A stretch of 33,439 nt of DNA from assembly GCF_028527925.1 (NCBI RefSeq), contig NZ_JAPESW010000040.1, positions 1-33,439 on the forward strand, written 5' to 3'. Below, piece by piece: positions 6,975-15,078 of the stretch (position 1 is its first letter; each line of letters opens with the position of its first letter). The notes beneath the pieces were generated by a model that worked only from the letters and a program-made list of their open reading frames with translations, made no database searches and was not told the origin of the DNA. The DNA comes from Cellulomonas fimi. Its GTDB lineage: Bacteria; Actinomycetota; Actinomycetes; Actinomycetales; Cellulomonadaceae. The position numbers were made by a program, and so were the translations under genes.

Positions 6975-8150
6975 GTGACCTCCGACATCATCCGGGTGCA
7001 CGACGTCTCGAAGCAGTTCCGCCTGCGCAACGACAAGAGCCTCAAGGAGCGGCTGGTCAACCGGCGCTCGTCGCGCGAGCACGAGAACTCGTTCTGGGCG
7101 CTGCGCAACATCGACCTCGACATCCAGTCCGGGTCGACGATCGGGTTCGTCGGCCACAACGGCTCGGGCAAGAGCACGCTGCTCAAGGTCATCGGCGGCA
7201 TCCTCACCCCGACCAGCGGGTACGTGGAGCGCCGCGGGCGGCTCGCCGCGCTGCTCGAGCTCGGCGCCGGGTTCCACGGCGACCTCACGGGCCGCGAGAA
7301 CGTCTTCCTCAACGCGTCGCTCCTCGGCCTGACCCGCAAGCAGACCGAGCAGTACTTCGACGCGATCGTCGACTTCTCGGGCATCGAGGAGTTCATCGAC
7401 ACCCAGGTGAAGTTCTACTCGAGCGGCATGTACGTGCGGCTCGCGTTCGCGGTCGCCGTGCACGTCGACCCCGAGATCCTGCTCGTCGACGAGGTCCTCG
7501 CGGTCGGCGACGAGCCGTTCCAGCGGAAGTGCCTCGAGCGCATCCGGCGGTTCCAGAGCGAGGGCCGCACGATCGTGCTCGTGACGCACGCGCTCGACCA
7601 GGTCCGTGAGCTGTGCGACCGCGCGGTCATGCTCGACCACGGCCACATGGTCGCGCAGGGGTCCGCGGTCGAGGTCATCCGCGCGTTCCGCGACGCCAAC
7701 GACGACGCGGCCGCGGAGCTCGCGCCGAACGCGACGGACCGCCCCGTGTCCATCACGTCGCTGTCCGTCACCGCGCCCGACGGCTCGCCCCTGGTGACCG
7801 TCGGCCCGGACCAGCCCGTCACCTTCCGCATCGGCCTCGAGGCCCGCGAGCGCGTCGAGGACTACGTCGTCGGCATCGCGCTCACCGACCACATGGAGCG
7901 TCTTGTCTACGGCACCAACACGCACATGCTCGACGTCGCGACCCCGTCCGTCGACGGCCCACTGGAGGTCGCGTTCGCGGTCGACCGGCTGCCCGTCGTG
8001 GAAGGGCAGTACTACGTGACCGCCGCGGTGCACCCCCGACGAGGGCCCGAGTGGCACCGGGTCGACCGTGCGGCCGTCGTGCGCGTGCGGACCACGGTCT
8101 CCGAGGACGGCGTCGTGCACCTCGCGCCGCGGTTCGAGGTGGTCGCGTGA
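6975..8150 (+). CDS. wzt: Polysaccharide ABC exporter ATPase with C-terminal glycan-binding domain (Wzt type)
   Basis: A 391-residue ATPase that would power export with the permease just upstream. The nucleotide-binding domain has Walker A GHNGSGKST (60-68), the signature YSSGM (148-152), Walker B ILLVDE (168-173) and the switch histidine in VTHALD (205). From about residue 255 to the end there is an extra beta-rich domain (SITSLSVTAPDG, VTFRIGLEA, YYVTAAVHP) matching the plan of the Wzt C-terminal carbohydrate-binding domain, which in E. coli O8/O9a recognises the capped chain end. The GTG at 6975 is 8 nt from an AGGAG site; a second GTG at 6969 is too close to it. The last codon overlaps the next GTG (GTGA). 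Confidence 0.92.
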   Translation: MTSDIIRVHDVSKQFRLRNDKSLKERLVNRRSSREHENSFWALRNIDLDIQSGSTIGFVGHNGSGKSTLLKVIGGILTPTSGYVERRGRLAALLELGAGFHGDLTGRENVFLNASLLGLTRKQTEQYFDAIVDFSGIEEFIDTQVKFYSSGMYVRLAFAVAVHVDPEILLVDEVLAVGDEPFQRKCLERIRRFQSEGRTIVLVTHALDQVRELCDRAVMLDHGHMVAQGSAVEVIRAFRDANDDAAAELAPNATDRPVSITSLSVTAPDGSPLVTVGPDQPVTFRIGLEARERVEDYVVGIALTDHMERLVYGTNTHMLDVATPSVDGPLEVAFAVDRLPVVEGQYYVTAAVHPRRGPEWHRVDRAAVVRVRTTVSEDGVVHLAPRFEVVA

Positions 8151-9340
8151 GCGCCCGGGCGGGCCGGATCGGCCTGGTCCCCGCGCGCTACGGCGACCGC
8201 ATCGTCGGCGGCGCCGAGATCGTGCTGCGCCAGATGGCGTTCGGCCTGCAGGCGCGGGGCTGGGACGTGGAGATCCTCACGACGACCGCGCTCGACCACC
8301 ACTCGTGGGCCAACGAGCTCGAGCCCGGTCTGCACGTCGAGGACGGCATGCCGGTGCGCCGGTTCCCCGTGGTCGACACGACCACGCCCGAGCGCGGGGA
8401 GCTCGAGCGCCGCATCCTCGCGGGCGACACGCTGACCATCACCGAGCAGCAGCGCTGGATGAACGGCGGGATGCGGGTCCCGGAGCTTTACCACCACATC
8501 CTGGACCACGCCGACGACTACCGGGCGCTCGTCTTCACGCCGTACCCGTTCTGGGTCACGTTCGCGTGCTCGCAGATCGCGCCCGAGAAGAGCGTGCTCT
8601 GGACGTGCCTGCACGACGAGCCCTACGCGTACCTGGACCTGTTCCGTCCGGTGTTCACCGGCAGCGCCGGGCTGCTGTTCCAGTCGGGTCCGGAGCAGGA
8701 CCTCGCGCTGCGCATCGCGCCCGACGTGGCGCCGCACGAGGTCGTCGGGTGCGGCGTCGAGGTGCCGGAGCGGTACGACCCCGACGGCTTCCGCGAGCGC
8801 TACGGGATCGAGGGGCGCTTCCTGCTCTACGCCGGCCGGCGCGAGGGCGCGAAGGGCTGGGACGAGCTGCTCGAGGCGCTCGCGGCGATCAACGCGCGGC
8901 GCGACCTGCCGTTCACGCTCGTGACGATGGGCGCCGGCGAGGTCCGGCCGCCCCGCGGCATGGAGGGCAAGGTCGTCGACGTCGGCTTCCTCGACGACGA
9001 CGAGCGCGACAACGCGTTCGCGGCCGCGGACGCCTACCTGCAGCCGAGCCGCTACGAGGCGTTCTCGCGGACGATCATGGAGGCGTGGCTCGCCGGGACC
9101 CCGGTCATCGCGAACGGTGGCAGCGAGGTCGTGCGGTGGCACTGCGAGCGCTCGGGCGCGGGCCTGACCTACGACGACGAGCTCGAGCTCGAGCAGTGCC
9201 TGCACTTCCTGGCCGACGCCCCGCAGGAGGCCGCCGCGATGGCCGCGTCGGGCCGCGGCTACGTGCTCGAGAACTACACGTGGGAGCTCGTGCTGGACCG
9301 CGTCGAGGCGCAGCTCGAGGCCTGGACGGAGGCGCCGTGA
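8147..9340 (+). CDS. GT4 family glycosyltransferase
   Basis: A 397-residue GT-B enzyme. The N-terminal domain starts RIGLVPARYGDRIVGGAEIV, with the GGAE loop common in GT4 enzymes. The C-terminal domain has LLYAGRREGAKGWDELLEAL and a full EX7E motif in PSRYEAFSRTIMEAWLAGTP. The GTG at 8147 overlaps the ATPase stop (GTGA), and the stop overlaps the next GTG in the same way, so translation is coupled along the exporter operon. It should add one sugar to the lipid-linked polysaccharide on the cytosolic side. Donor and linkage cannot be read from sequence. Confidence 0.88.
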   Translation: MSARAGRIGLVPARYGDRIVGGAEIVLRQMAFGLQARGWDVEILTTTALDHHSWANELEPGLHVEDGMPVRRFPVVDTTTPERGELERRILAGDTLTITEQQRWMNGGMRVPELYHHILDHADDYRALVFTPYPFWVTFACSQIAPEKSVLWTCLHDEPYAYLDLFRPVFTGSAGLLFQSGPEQDLALRIAPDVAPHEVVGCGVEVPERYDPDGFRERYGIEGRFLLYAGRREGAKGWDELLEALAAINARRDLPFTLVTMGAGEVRPPRGMEGKVVDVGFLDDDERDNAFAAADAYLQPSRYEAFSRTIMEAWLAGTPVIANGGSEVVRWHCERSGAGLTYDDELELEQCLHFLADAPQEAAAMAASGRGYVLENYTWELVLDRVEAQLEAWTEAP

Positions 9341-10707
9341 GGATCTTGATGGTCACGCCGTACCCGCCGCTGCGGGACGGCATCGCCTCCTACGCGCAGC
9401 AGTCCGTCGCGGCGCTGCGCGCGCAGGGCCACGACGTCGAGGTCCTCTCGCCGGGCCCGTCCGCGGCGCACCACCACCTCGACCTCGTCGGGCCCCGCGG
9501 CGGGCTCGCCCTGGCCAAGCGTGTGCGCGGCTACGACAAGCTCGTCGTGCAGTTCCACCCCGACTTCTTCTACCCGGTGCCCTCGTCGCCCACGCAGCGG
9601 GCGGAGGTCAGCGCGGCGCTCGCGGTGGCGTTCCGGCTCGCGCCGCGCGTCGAGGTCGTCGTGCACGAGATCGACTACCGGCACGGGCGCGGCGCGAGCC
9701 CGGCCGCGCGCGCGGCGCGCGCGCTGTGGCGCCAGGTCGACGTCGTGCAGGTGCACTCGGAGTCGGAGCGGCAGCGGTTCGTCGAGGCGTTCGGCGTCCC
9801 GGCGGGCCGGGTCCAGATCGTCGAGCACGGGGCGGCGTTCGTGCCGCGGTCGCGCGCCGACCGCGCCGGCGCGCGTGCGAGCCTCGGGATCGAGGCGGAC
9901 GCGCGCCTGTTCCTGTCGATCGGGTTCATCCAGCCGCACAAGGGCTACGACCGGGCCATCGACGCGTTCCGCGGCCTGCCCGCGCCCGCCCGGCTCGACG
10001 TCGTCGGGTCGGTGCGCGTGGAGGAGCCCCAGTTCGTCGCGTACGCGCAGGAGCTCGAGGACCGTGCACAGGCCGTGCGCGGTGCGCACGTGCACGTCGG
10101 GTACGTGAGCGACGAGCTGTTCGACCGCTGGATCATCGCGAGCGACGTCGTCGTGCTGCCGTACCGCGAGATCTGGTCGTCGGGCGTGCTCGAGCGCGCG
10201 CGCCTGCTCAACCGGCCGGTCATCGCGACGCGCGTGGGCGCGCTCGAGGAGCAGGCGGCCGGCGTCGAGGGTGTGCGGCTCGTCGACGACGACGCGCAGC
10301 TGCGCCAGGCCGTCTGGGAGTTCGCGCAGGCGGAGGCGGAGCCGTTCACCGCGGCACCGTGGCCGTCGGCCGCGGCCGGCCGGGACGCCATCCAGGCCGA
10401 GGTCGTGGCGCGCGCCGCGCAGCGCCGGGGCGGTGCGGTCGGGGCCGTGTCCGCGCACAGCGCCTCCGCGCAGGACGTCGCGTTCGCGACCGCGCCGCTG
10501 CGGCGCGTGCGCGACGTGCACCTGCCCGACCCGGGGCCGGGCCGCGGCGTGCGCCCGTTCGCGCGACGCGTCGTGCGCAAGCTCACCGCGTGGCAGATGC
10601 AGCCGGTCGTCGACCAGCTCAACACGCTGACCCGCGCGACCGTCGAGTCGGTCGCACGGGCGACCGACGCGCACGAGGAGCGCGGCGAGCCGCGCGAGCG
10701 CGGCTGA
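9337..10707 (+). CDS. GT4 family glycosyltransferase with C-terminal amphipathic tail
   Basis: A 456-residue enzyme whose first ~345 residues are a GT-B glycosyltransferase: RILMVTPYPPLRDGIASYAQ at the start, SIGFIQPHKGYDRAIDAF in the donor domain, and an EX7E motif in LPYREIWSSGVLERARLLNR. It then carries about 100 extra residues. The segment at 405-444 (FARRVVRKLTAWQMQPVV and onward) is basic and amphipathic and resembles the basic helix before the coiled coil of the methyltransferase at 2729-4012. The tail may bind the membrane or a partner protein; that is an inference. The GTG at 9337 overlaps the previous stop (GTGA). Confidence 0.87.
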   Translation: MRILMVTPYPPLRDGIASYAQQSVAALRAQGHDVEVLSPGPSAAHHHLDLVGPRGGLALAKRVRGYDKLVVQFHPDFFYPVPSSPTQRAEVSAALAVAFRLAPRVEVVVHEIDYRHGRGASPAARAARALWRQVDVVQVHSESERQRFVEAFGVPAGRVQIVEHGAAFVPRSRADRAGARASLGIEADARLFLSIGFIQPHKGYDRAIDAFRGLPAPARLDVVGSVRVEEPQFVAYAQELEDRAQAVRGAHVHVGYVSDELFDRWIIASDVVVLPYREIWSSGVLERARLLNRPVIATRVGALEEQAAGVEGVRLVDDDAQLRQAVWEFAQAEAEPFTAAPWPSAAAGRDAIQAEVVARAAQRRGGAVGAVSAHSASAQDVAFATAPLRRVRDVHLPDPGPGRGVRPFARRVVRKLTAWQMQPVVDQLNTLTRATVESVARATDAHEERGEPRERG

Positions 10708-10712
10708 CCACC

Positions 10713-11795
10713 GTGCGGGTCGCGCTCGACGGGACGCCGCTGCTCGGCGCCCGGACGGGGATCGGCACGTACGTCGCGCACCTCGTCGATGGGCTCGCGG
10801 CCACGCCGGGGCTCGACGTCGTCGCGACGCCGTTCACGGGCCGCGCGGGGGTGCCGGACGACCTGCCGTCGACGGTCGCGTGGCGGTCGTCGCGCGTCCC
10901 GGCGCGGGTGCTGCGCGCGGCCTGGATGCGGGCCGACGTGCCGTCCGCGGAGCTGCTGTGCGGGCGGCACGACGTGTTCCACGGCACGAACTTCGTCCTG
11001 CCGCCGACCCGGGGGGCGGGCGTGGTGACGGTGCACGACCTGACGTACGAGCGCTTCCCGGAGCTCGTCGCACCGGCGTCCCGGCAGTACCGGACGCTCG
11101 TCCCGCGCGGCTTGCGTCGCGCCCGGCGCGTCCTCGTGCCCTCGCGGACCGTCGCCCGCGAGGTCGTCGAGACGTACGACGTGCGTGCGGACCGGGTCGA
11201 CGTGACGCCGCTGGGCGTCGCACCGGTGTGGTCGCAGGCCCGGCCGCTGCCGGAGGCCCGGCTCGAGTCGCTCGGTGTGCGGGGGCCGTACAGCGTCTTC
11301 GTCGGGACGCGAGAGCCGCGCAAGAACCTCGCGACGGTCGTGGCCGCGCAGCGTCTGCACGAGCAGCGCGGGGGGAGCGGCTCGCTCGTGCTCGTGGGCG
11401 CCTCGGGCTGGCACGACGTCGCGCAGACGCCCGGGACGGTCGTGATGCCGCACCTGCCGGGCGAGGACGTACGCGGTCTGGTCGCGGGAGCGCGCGCGCT
11501 CCTGATGCCGTCGCTCTACGAGGGCTTCGGCCTGCCCGTCCTCGAGGGCATGGCGGCGGGGGTGCCGGTGGTCTGCTCGGACGTGCCGGTGCTGCGCGAG
11601 GTGGCGGGGGAGCACGCGCGGTTCGTCGCGGCGACCGACGTCGACGCCTGGGCGGACGTGCTCGCGGCCGCGGTGGACGGCCCGCCGGGCCCCGCGCACG
11701 CGCTGCAGGCGGCGCGTGCGCACGCCGCGACGTTCACGTGGGAGCGGTGCGCCGCCGCGACGGTCGCGGCCTACCGCCGCGCCGTGGAGGCGTAG
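10713..11795 (+). CDS. GT4 family glycosyltransferase, paralogue 1 of 3
   Basis: A 360-residue GT-B enzyme. Visible motifs are ALDGTPLLGARTGIGTYVAH (N-terminal loop), VTVHDLTYERFPE, FVGTREPRKNLATVV in the donor domain, and EX7E in [20 protein letters not shown]. This is the pattern of GT4 mannosyl- or rhamnosyl-transferase-like enzymes in O-antigen loci; donor choice is not readable. The GTG at 10713 follows the previous stop by 5 nt, so it is the last gene of the exporter operon. Its 3' end overlaps the 3' end of the convergent gene 11771-12868 by 25 bp. It is clearly paralogous to that gene and to 12959-14143. Confidence 0.88.
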   Translation: MRVALDGTPLLGARTGIGTYVAHLVDGLAATPGLDVVATPFTGRAGVPDDLPSTVAWRSSRVPARVLRAAWMRADVPSAELLCGRHDVFHGTNFVLPPTRGAGVVTVHDLTYERFPELVAPASRQYRTLVPRGLRRARRVLVPSRTVAREVVETYDVRADRVDVTPLGVAPVWSQARPLPEARLESLGVRGPYSVFVGTREPRKNLATVVAAQRLHEQRGGSGSLVLVGASGWHDVAQTPGTVVMPHLPGEDVRGLVAGARALLMPSLYEGFGLPVLEGMAAGVPVVCSDVPVLREVAGEHARFVAATDVDAWADVLAAAVDGPPGPAHALQAARAHAATFTWERCAAATVAAYRRAVEA

Positions 11796-12868
11796 ACCTC
11801 GAGCGTGCGCTCGGCGGCGTGCCGCCACGAGAACTGCCGCGCGCGGGCGGTCGACGCGGTCGCGAGGGCGTCGTGGCGCTCGCCGCACGCCTCGACGAGC
11901 GCGTCCGCGACCGCGTCGGCGTCGGCGGGGTCGACGAGCAGCGCCGCGTCGCCCGCGACGTCGGCGCACGCGGTGCCGGCCGAGGTCACGACCGGCACCC
12001 CCGCGGCCATGCCCTCGAGGACGGGCAGGCCGAAGCCCTCGCGGTAGGACGGGAAGCAGAAGGCGCGGGCGCCGGTGTACGCGGCGTCGAGCTCGGACCG
12101 GTCGAGCGCACCCAGCACGCGCACGCCGGGCGGTGCGTCGTCGAGGCCGGTGTCGCCCCAGCCGCGCGGGCCGACGAGGACGAGCTCGGTGCCGGTCGTC
12201 CCGGCGGCGCGGGCGTGCGCGGCCAGCACGGTGCGCAGGTTCTTGCGGGGCTCACGCGTGCCGACCCACAGCACGTACGGCCGCGCGAGGCCGTGACGGT
12301 CCCGGAAGCGGTCGACGTCCTGCGGGGCCGCGGGCCGCACGTCGGTGCCGTGCGGGACGACGTGCAGGCGGCTCTCCTCGATGCCCGCGGCGAGGCACTC
12401 GTCGCGGGTCGTGGCGGACGGGACCACGACGGCGTCGGCGCGTCGGCGCACGTCGTCGAGGGCGCGCCGGAAGAACGCGGCGCCGCGGGCCGTGAAGTGC
12501 TCGGGATCGGCGAGGAACGCGAGGTCGTGCACGGTGACCACGAGCGGGCGTCGCGTCGGGGGGACGGCCCACGTCGTCGCGTGCACCACGTCGGCCGCGG
12601 GGACGCTCCACTCCGCCCGGGGCAGCCGCACGCGCTGCCAGGCCTCGTAGAGCGCGACGCGGGGGAGCGGCACGCGTCGCACGCGTCCCGTGGGCGCCCA
12701 GTCCGCGGGCGCCGGTCGACGGTGCCACGCGGCGAGGCCGGTGACGTCCGCGAGGCCCGCGAGCTCGCGCGTCAGCGCCGCGACGTAGGTGCCCGACCCG
12801 CCCGGCACCGGCTGCCACGCCTGCTCGACGGTCACGGCCACGTGCAGGCGCGGGGCGGGCGACGACAT
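11771..12868 (-). CDS. GT4 family glycosyltransferase, paralogue 2 of 3
   Basis: A 365-residue GT-B enzyme with PVPGGSGTYVAALTRELAGL at the N-terminus, VTVHDLAFLADPEHF, WVGTREPRKNLRTVL, and EX7E in [20 protein letters not shown]. It is closely similar to the product of 10713-11795 but lies on the other strand. The ATG at 12868 has no ribosome site; TAGTCT ends exactly 6 nt upstream, so the mRNA is probably leaderless. Its TAG stop (11771-11773) lies inside the coding end of the convergent gene. Being transcribed alone, it may be regulated apart from the exporter operon. The sugar donor is unknown. Confidence 0.88.
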   Translation of the reverse strand: MSSPAPRLHVAVTVEQAWQPVPGGSGTYVAALTRELAGLADVTGLAAWHRRPAPADWAPTGRVRRVPLPRVALYEAWQRVRLPRAEWSVPAADVVHATTWAVPPTRRPLVVTVHDLAFLADPEHFTARGAAFFRRALDDVRRRADAVVVPSATTRDECLAAGIEESRLHVVPHGTDVRPAAPQDVDRFRDRHGLARPYVLWVGTREPRKNLRTVLAAHARAAGTTGTELVLVGPRGWGDTGLDDAPPGVRVLGALDRSELDAAYTGARAFCFPSYREGFGLPVLEGMAAGVPVVTSAGTACADVAGDAALLVDPADADAVADALVEACGERHDALATASTARARQFSWRHAAERTLEVYASTARR

Positions 12869-12874
12869 GGTGAG

Positions 12875-12880
12875 AGACTA
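12875..12880 (-). promoter_or_regulatory. -10 element, leaderless GT4 gene
   Basis: TAGTCT read on the minus strand, followed by 6 nt and the ATG at 12868. Confidence 0.5.
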
Positions 12881-12958
12881 CGGCGTGCCCTGGACCCCGC
12901 CGCGCCGTCCCACGACCGCCTCCCGGCCCTGGTCGGGCCGCCGACCTGCGGGGTCGTG

Positions 12959-14143
12959 ATGCGGGTCCTCGTGGACGGCACCGCGGTCCCGCCGGACCGC
13001 GGTGGTGTGGGGCGGTACGTCGACGCGCTGCTGCCCGCCCTCGCGCGCGCCGGGGTGCAGGTCGCGGTGGCGTGCCGGCCCGCCGACGCCGAGGTGCTCG
13101 GCGAGACCGGTGCGCGGCCCGTCGTGGTCCCCGGGGCTACGGACCGCCGCGCGGTGCGCCTCGCGTGGGAGCAGACGGGCCTGCCGCTGCTGGTGCGGCG
13201 CACCCGCGCCGACGTGGTGCTCAGCCCGCACTACACGATGCCGATGCTCTCTCCCGTGCCCGTCGTCGTCACGCTCCACGACGCGACGTTCTTCACCGAC
13301 CCGCACCTGCACCTCAGCGTCAAGGCGCCGTTCTTCCGGACGGCGACCCGGCTGGCGGTGCGGCGGGCGTCCGCGCTCGTCGTCCCGTCGGAGGCGACGC
13401 GCGACGAGGTGCTCCGCCTGCTGCCGGCGGCCCGGCGCCACGCGGACCGCTTCCACGTCGCCTACCACGGTGTCGACCCGACGGCGTTCCGCCCGGCGTC
13501 GGACGACGACGTGGCGCGGGTCCGTGCGTCGCTCGGCCTGGACGGTCCGGCCGTGGTGTTCCTCGGCACGATCGAGCCGCGCAAGAACGTCCCGGCCCTC
13601 GTGGACGGCTGGGTCGCGGCGGTGCAGGGGATGGAGCGTCCCCCGGCGCTCGTGCTCGCGGGGGCCCGCGGCTGGGACGACACGCTCGAGGACGCGCTGC
13701 GACGCGTCCCGCCGGGCCTGCGGGTCGTCGTCCCGGGGTACGTGCCGTACGAGGACCTCGCACCTCTGCTCACCGGGGCGGACGTCGTCGCGTACCCGAG
13801 CCTCGGCGAGGGCTTCGGCCTGCCCGTGCTGGAGGCGATGGCCTGCGGCGCGACGGTGCTGACGACGCGCCGTCTGTCGCTGCCCGAGGTCGGCGGCGAC
13901 GCGGTCGCCTACACCGAGCCGGACGCGCCGGCGATCGCCCGGGCCCTGCGCGCGCTCCTCGACGACCCGGTCCGGCGCTCCGCGCTGGGGGCGGCGGCGC
14001 GCGCCCGGGCGGCGGGGTTCACGTGGGACGGTGCCGCGCAGGTGCACGTGCGCGCGTTCGAGGACGCCCTGCGGGGGACCCGGCGCGGGCGGACGGTGCC
14101 CCCCGCGCCGGGCGGCGCTCAGTCGAGCAGCCCCAGCAGGTAG
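12959..14143 (+). CDS. GT4 family glycosyltransferase, paralogue 3 of 3
   Basis: A 394-residue GT-B enzyme: [20 protein letters not shown] at the N-terminus, [35 protein letters not shown] in the donor domain, and EX7E in [20 protein letters not shown]. The ATG at 12959 is chosen because homologues start at this strand; an adjacent in-frame GTG at 12956 is possible. No clear ribosome site or -10 is seen. The C-terminus beyond the GT-B fold is basic and Pro/Ser-rich. Its last 25 bp overlap the 3' end of the convergent rmlA gene. With the two paralogues it probably adds successive, similar sugars to one glycan, which is an inference. Confidence 0.87.
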   Translation: MRVLVDGTAVPPDRGGVGRYVDALLPALARAGVQVAVACRPADAEVLGETGARPVVVPGATDRRAVRLAWEQTGLPLLVRRTRADVVLSPHYTMPMLSPVPVVVTLHDATFFTDPHLHLSVKAPFFRTATRLAVRRASALVVPSEATRDEVLRLLPAARRHADRFHVAYHGVDPTAFRPASDDDVARVRASLGLDGPAVVFLGTIEPRKNVPALVDGWVAAVQGMERPPALVLAGARGWDDTLEDALRRVPPGLRVVVPGYVPYEDLAPLLTGADVVAYPSLGEGFGLPVLEAMACGATVLTTRRLSLPEVGGDAVAYTEPDAPAIARALRALLDDPVRRSALGAAARARAAGFTWDGAAQVHVRAFEDALRGTRRGRTVPPAPGGAQSSSPSR

Positions 14144-14979
14144 CTGCCGTAGCCGGACTTCGTGAGGAGCTCGGCGCGCTGCGCGAGCTCGGCGTCGGTG
14201 AGGAAGCCCCGACGCCACGCGACCTCCTCCGGGCACCCGATCTTGAGGCCCTGGCGGTGCTCGATGGTGCGCACGTAGTCCGACGCCTCGAGCAGCGAGT
14301 CGAAGGTGCCCGTGTCGAGCCAGGCGGTGCCGCGCGGGAGCTCCTCGACCTGGAGGCGGCCCTGCTCGAGGTAGGTCCGGTTGACGTCGGTGATCTCGTA
14401 CTCGCCGCGCGCGGACGGCGCGAGGTCGCGCGCGATCGCGACGACGTCGTTGTCGTAGAAGTACAGGCCGGGCACCGCGAACTTGCTGCGCGGCTGCTGC
14501 GGCTTCTCCTCGAGCGAGAGCGCGCGGCCGTCCGCGTCGAACTCGACGACGCCGTAGGCGGTCGGGTCGGCGACGCGGTAGGCGAACACCGCCGCGCCGT
14601 CGATGTCGCTGAAGCGGTCGAGCCGCGAGCCGAGCCCCGGCCCGTAGAAGATGTTGTCGCCGAGGACCAGCGCCGCGGCGTCGGTCCCGACGAAGTCCGC
14701 ACCCAGCACGAACGCCTGCGCGAGCCCGTTCGGCTCGGCCTGCACCGTGTACTCGATCGAGATGCCGAACTGCGAGCCGTCGCCGAGCAGACGCTGGAAC
14801 TGCGCGGCGTCGTGCGGGGTCGTGATGACGAGCACGTCCCGGATGCCCGCGAGGATCAGGGTCGAGAGCGGGTAGTAGATCATCGGCTTGTCGTAGACCG
14901 GGACCAGCTGCTTGCTCACGCCGAGGGTGATGGGGTGGAGGCGGGTGCCGGAGCCGCCGGCCAGGATGATTCCACGCAT
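14119..14979 (-). CDS. rmlA: Glucose-1-phosphate thymidylyltransferase
   Basis: This 286-residue enzyme makes dTDP-glucose from dTTP and glucose 1-phosphate, the first step of dTDP-L-rhamnose synthesis. The nucleotide-binding signature [11 protein letters not shown] is at residues 8-18, followed by [19 protein letters not shown], then LGDNIFYG, and [20 protein letters not shown] further on. Length matches the family. The ATG at 14979 starts directly at the conserved MRGIILAGG; a weak CAGACT -10 lies 8 nt upstream, so the mRNA may be leaderless. No rmlB, rmlC or rmlD is present in the window, so the rest of the pathway must be elsewhere. Its 3' end overlaps the convergent GT4 gene by 25 bp. 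Confidence 0.95.
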   Translation of the reverse strand: MRGIILAGGSGTRLHPITLGVSKQLVPVYDKPMIYYPLSTLILAGIRDVLVITTPHDAAQFQRLLGDGSQFGISIEYTVQAEPNGLAQAFVLGADFVGTDAAALVLGDNIFYGPGLGSRLDRFSDIDGAAVFAYRVADPTAYGVVEFDADGRALSLEEKPQQPRSKFAVPGLYFYDNDVVAIARDLAPSARGEYEITDVNRTYLEQGRLQVEELPRGTAWLDTGTFDSLLEASDYVRTIEHRQGLKIGCPEEVAWRRGFLTDAELAQRAELLTKSGYGSYLLGLLD

Positions 14980-15039
14980 GAGCCGACAGTCTGGCCCATC
15001 GGACGGCCGCGGGGGAATCCGGCGCCGGGGCGACGCCGG

Positions 15040-15045
15040 TACGAT
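15040..15045 (+). promoter_or_regulatory. -10 element of manA
   Basis: TACGAT lies 33 nt before the manA GTG at 15079. The predicted leader is about 27 nt and contains GGAAGG at 15067-15072 as ribosome site. Confidence 0.45.
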
Positions 15046-15078
15046 GTGCCCGACCTGTCCCCGACCGGAAGGCTGCTC

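Noticed and set aside
6855..8120. Long minus-strand frame opposite the ABC ATPase
   Set aside because: Antisense shadow; the plus strand has Walker A, signature and Walker B motifs.
9945..11969. 674-codon minus-strand frame across two glycosyltransferase genes
   Set aside because: Arginine-rich shadow without recognisable domains; the plus-strand genes have intact GT4 motifs.
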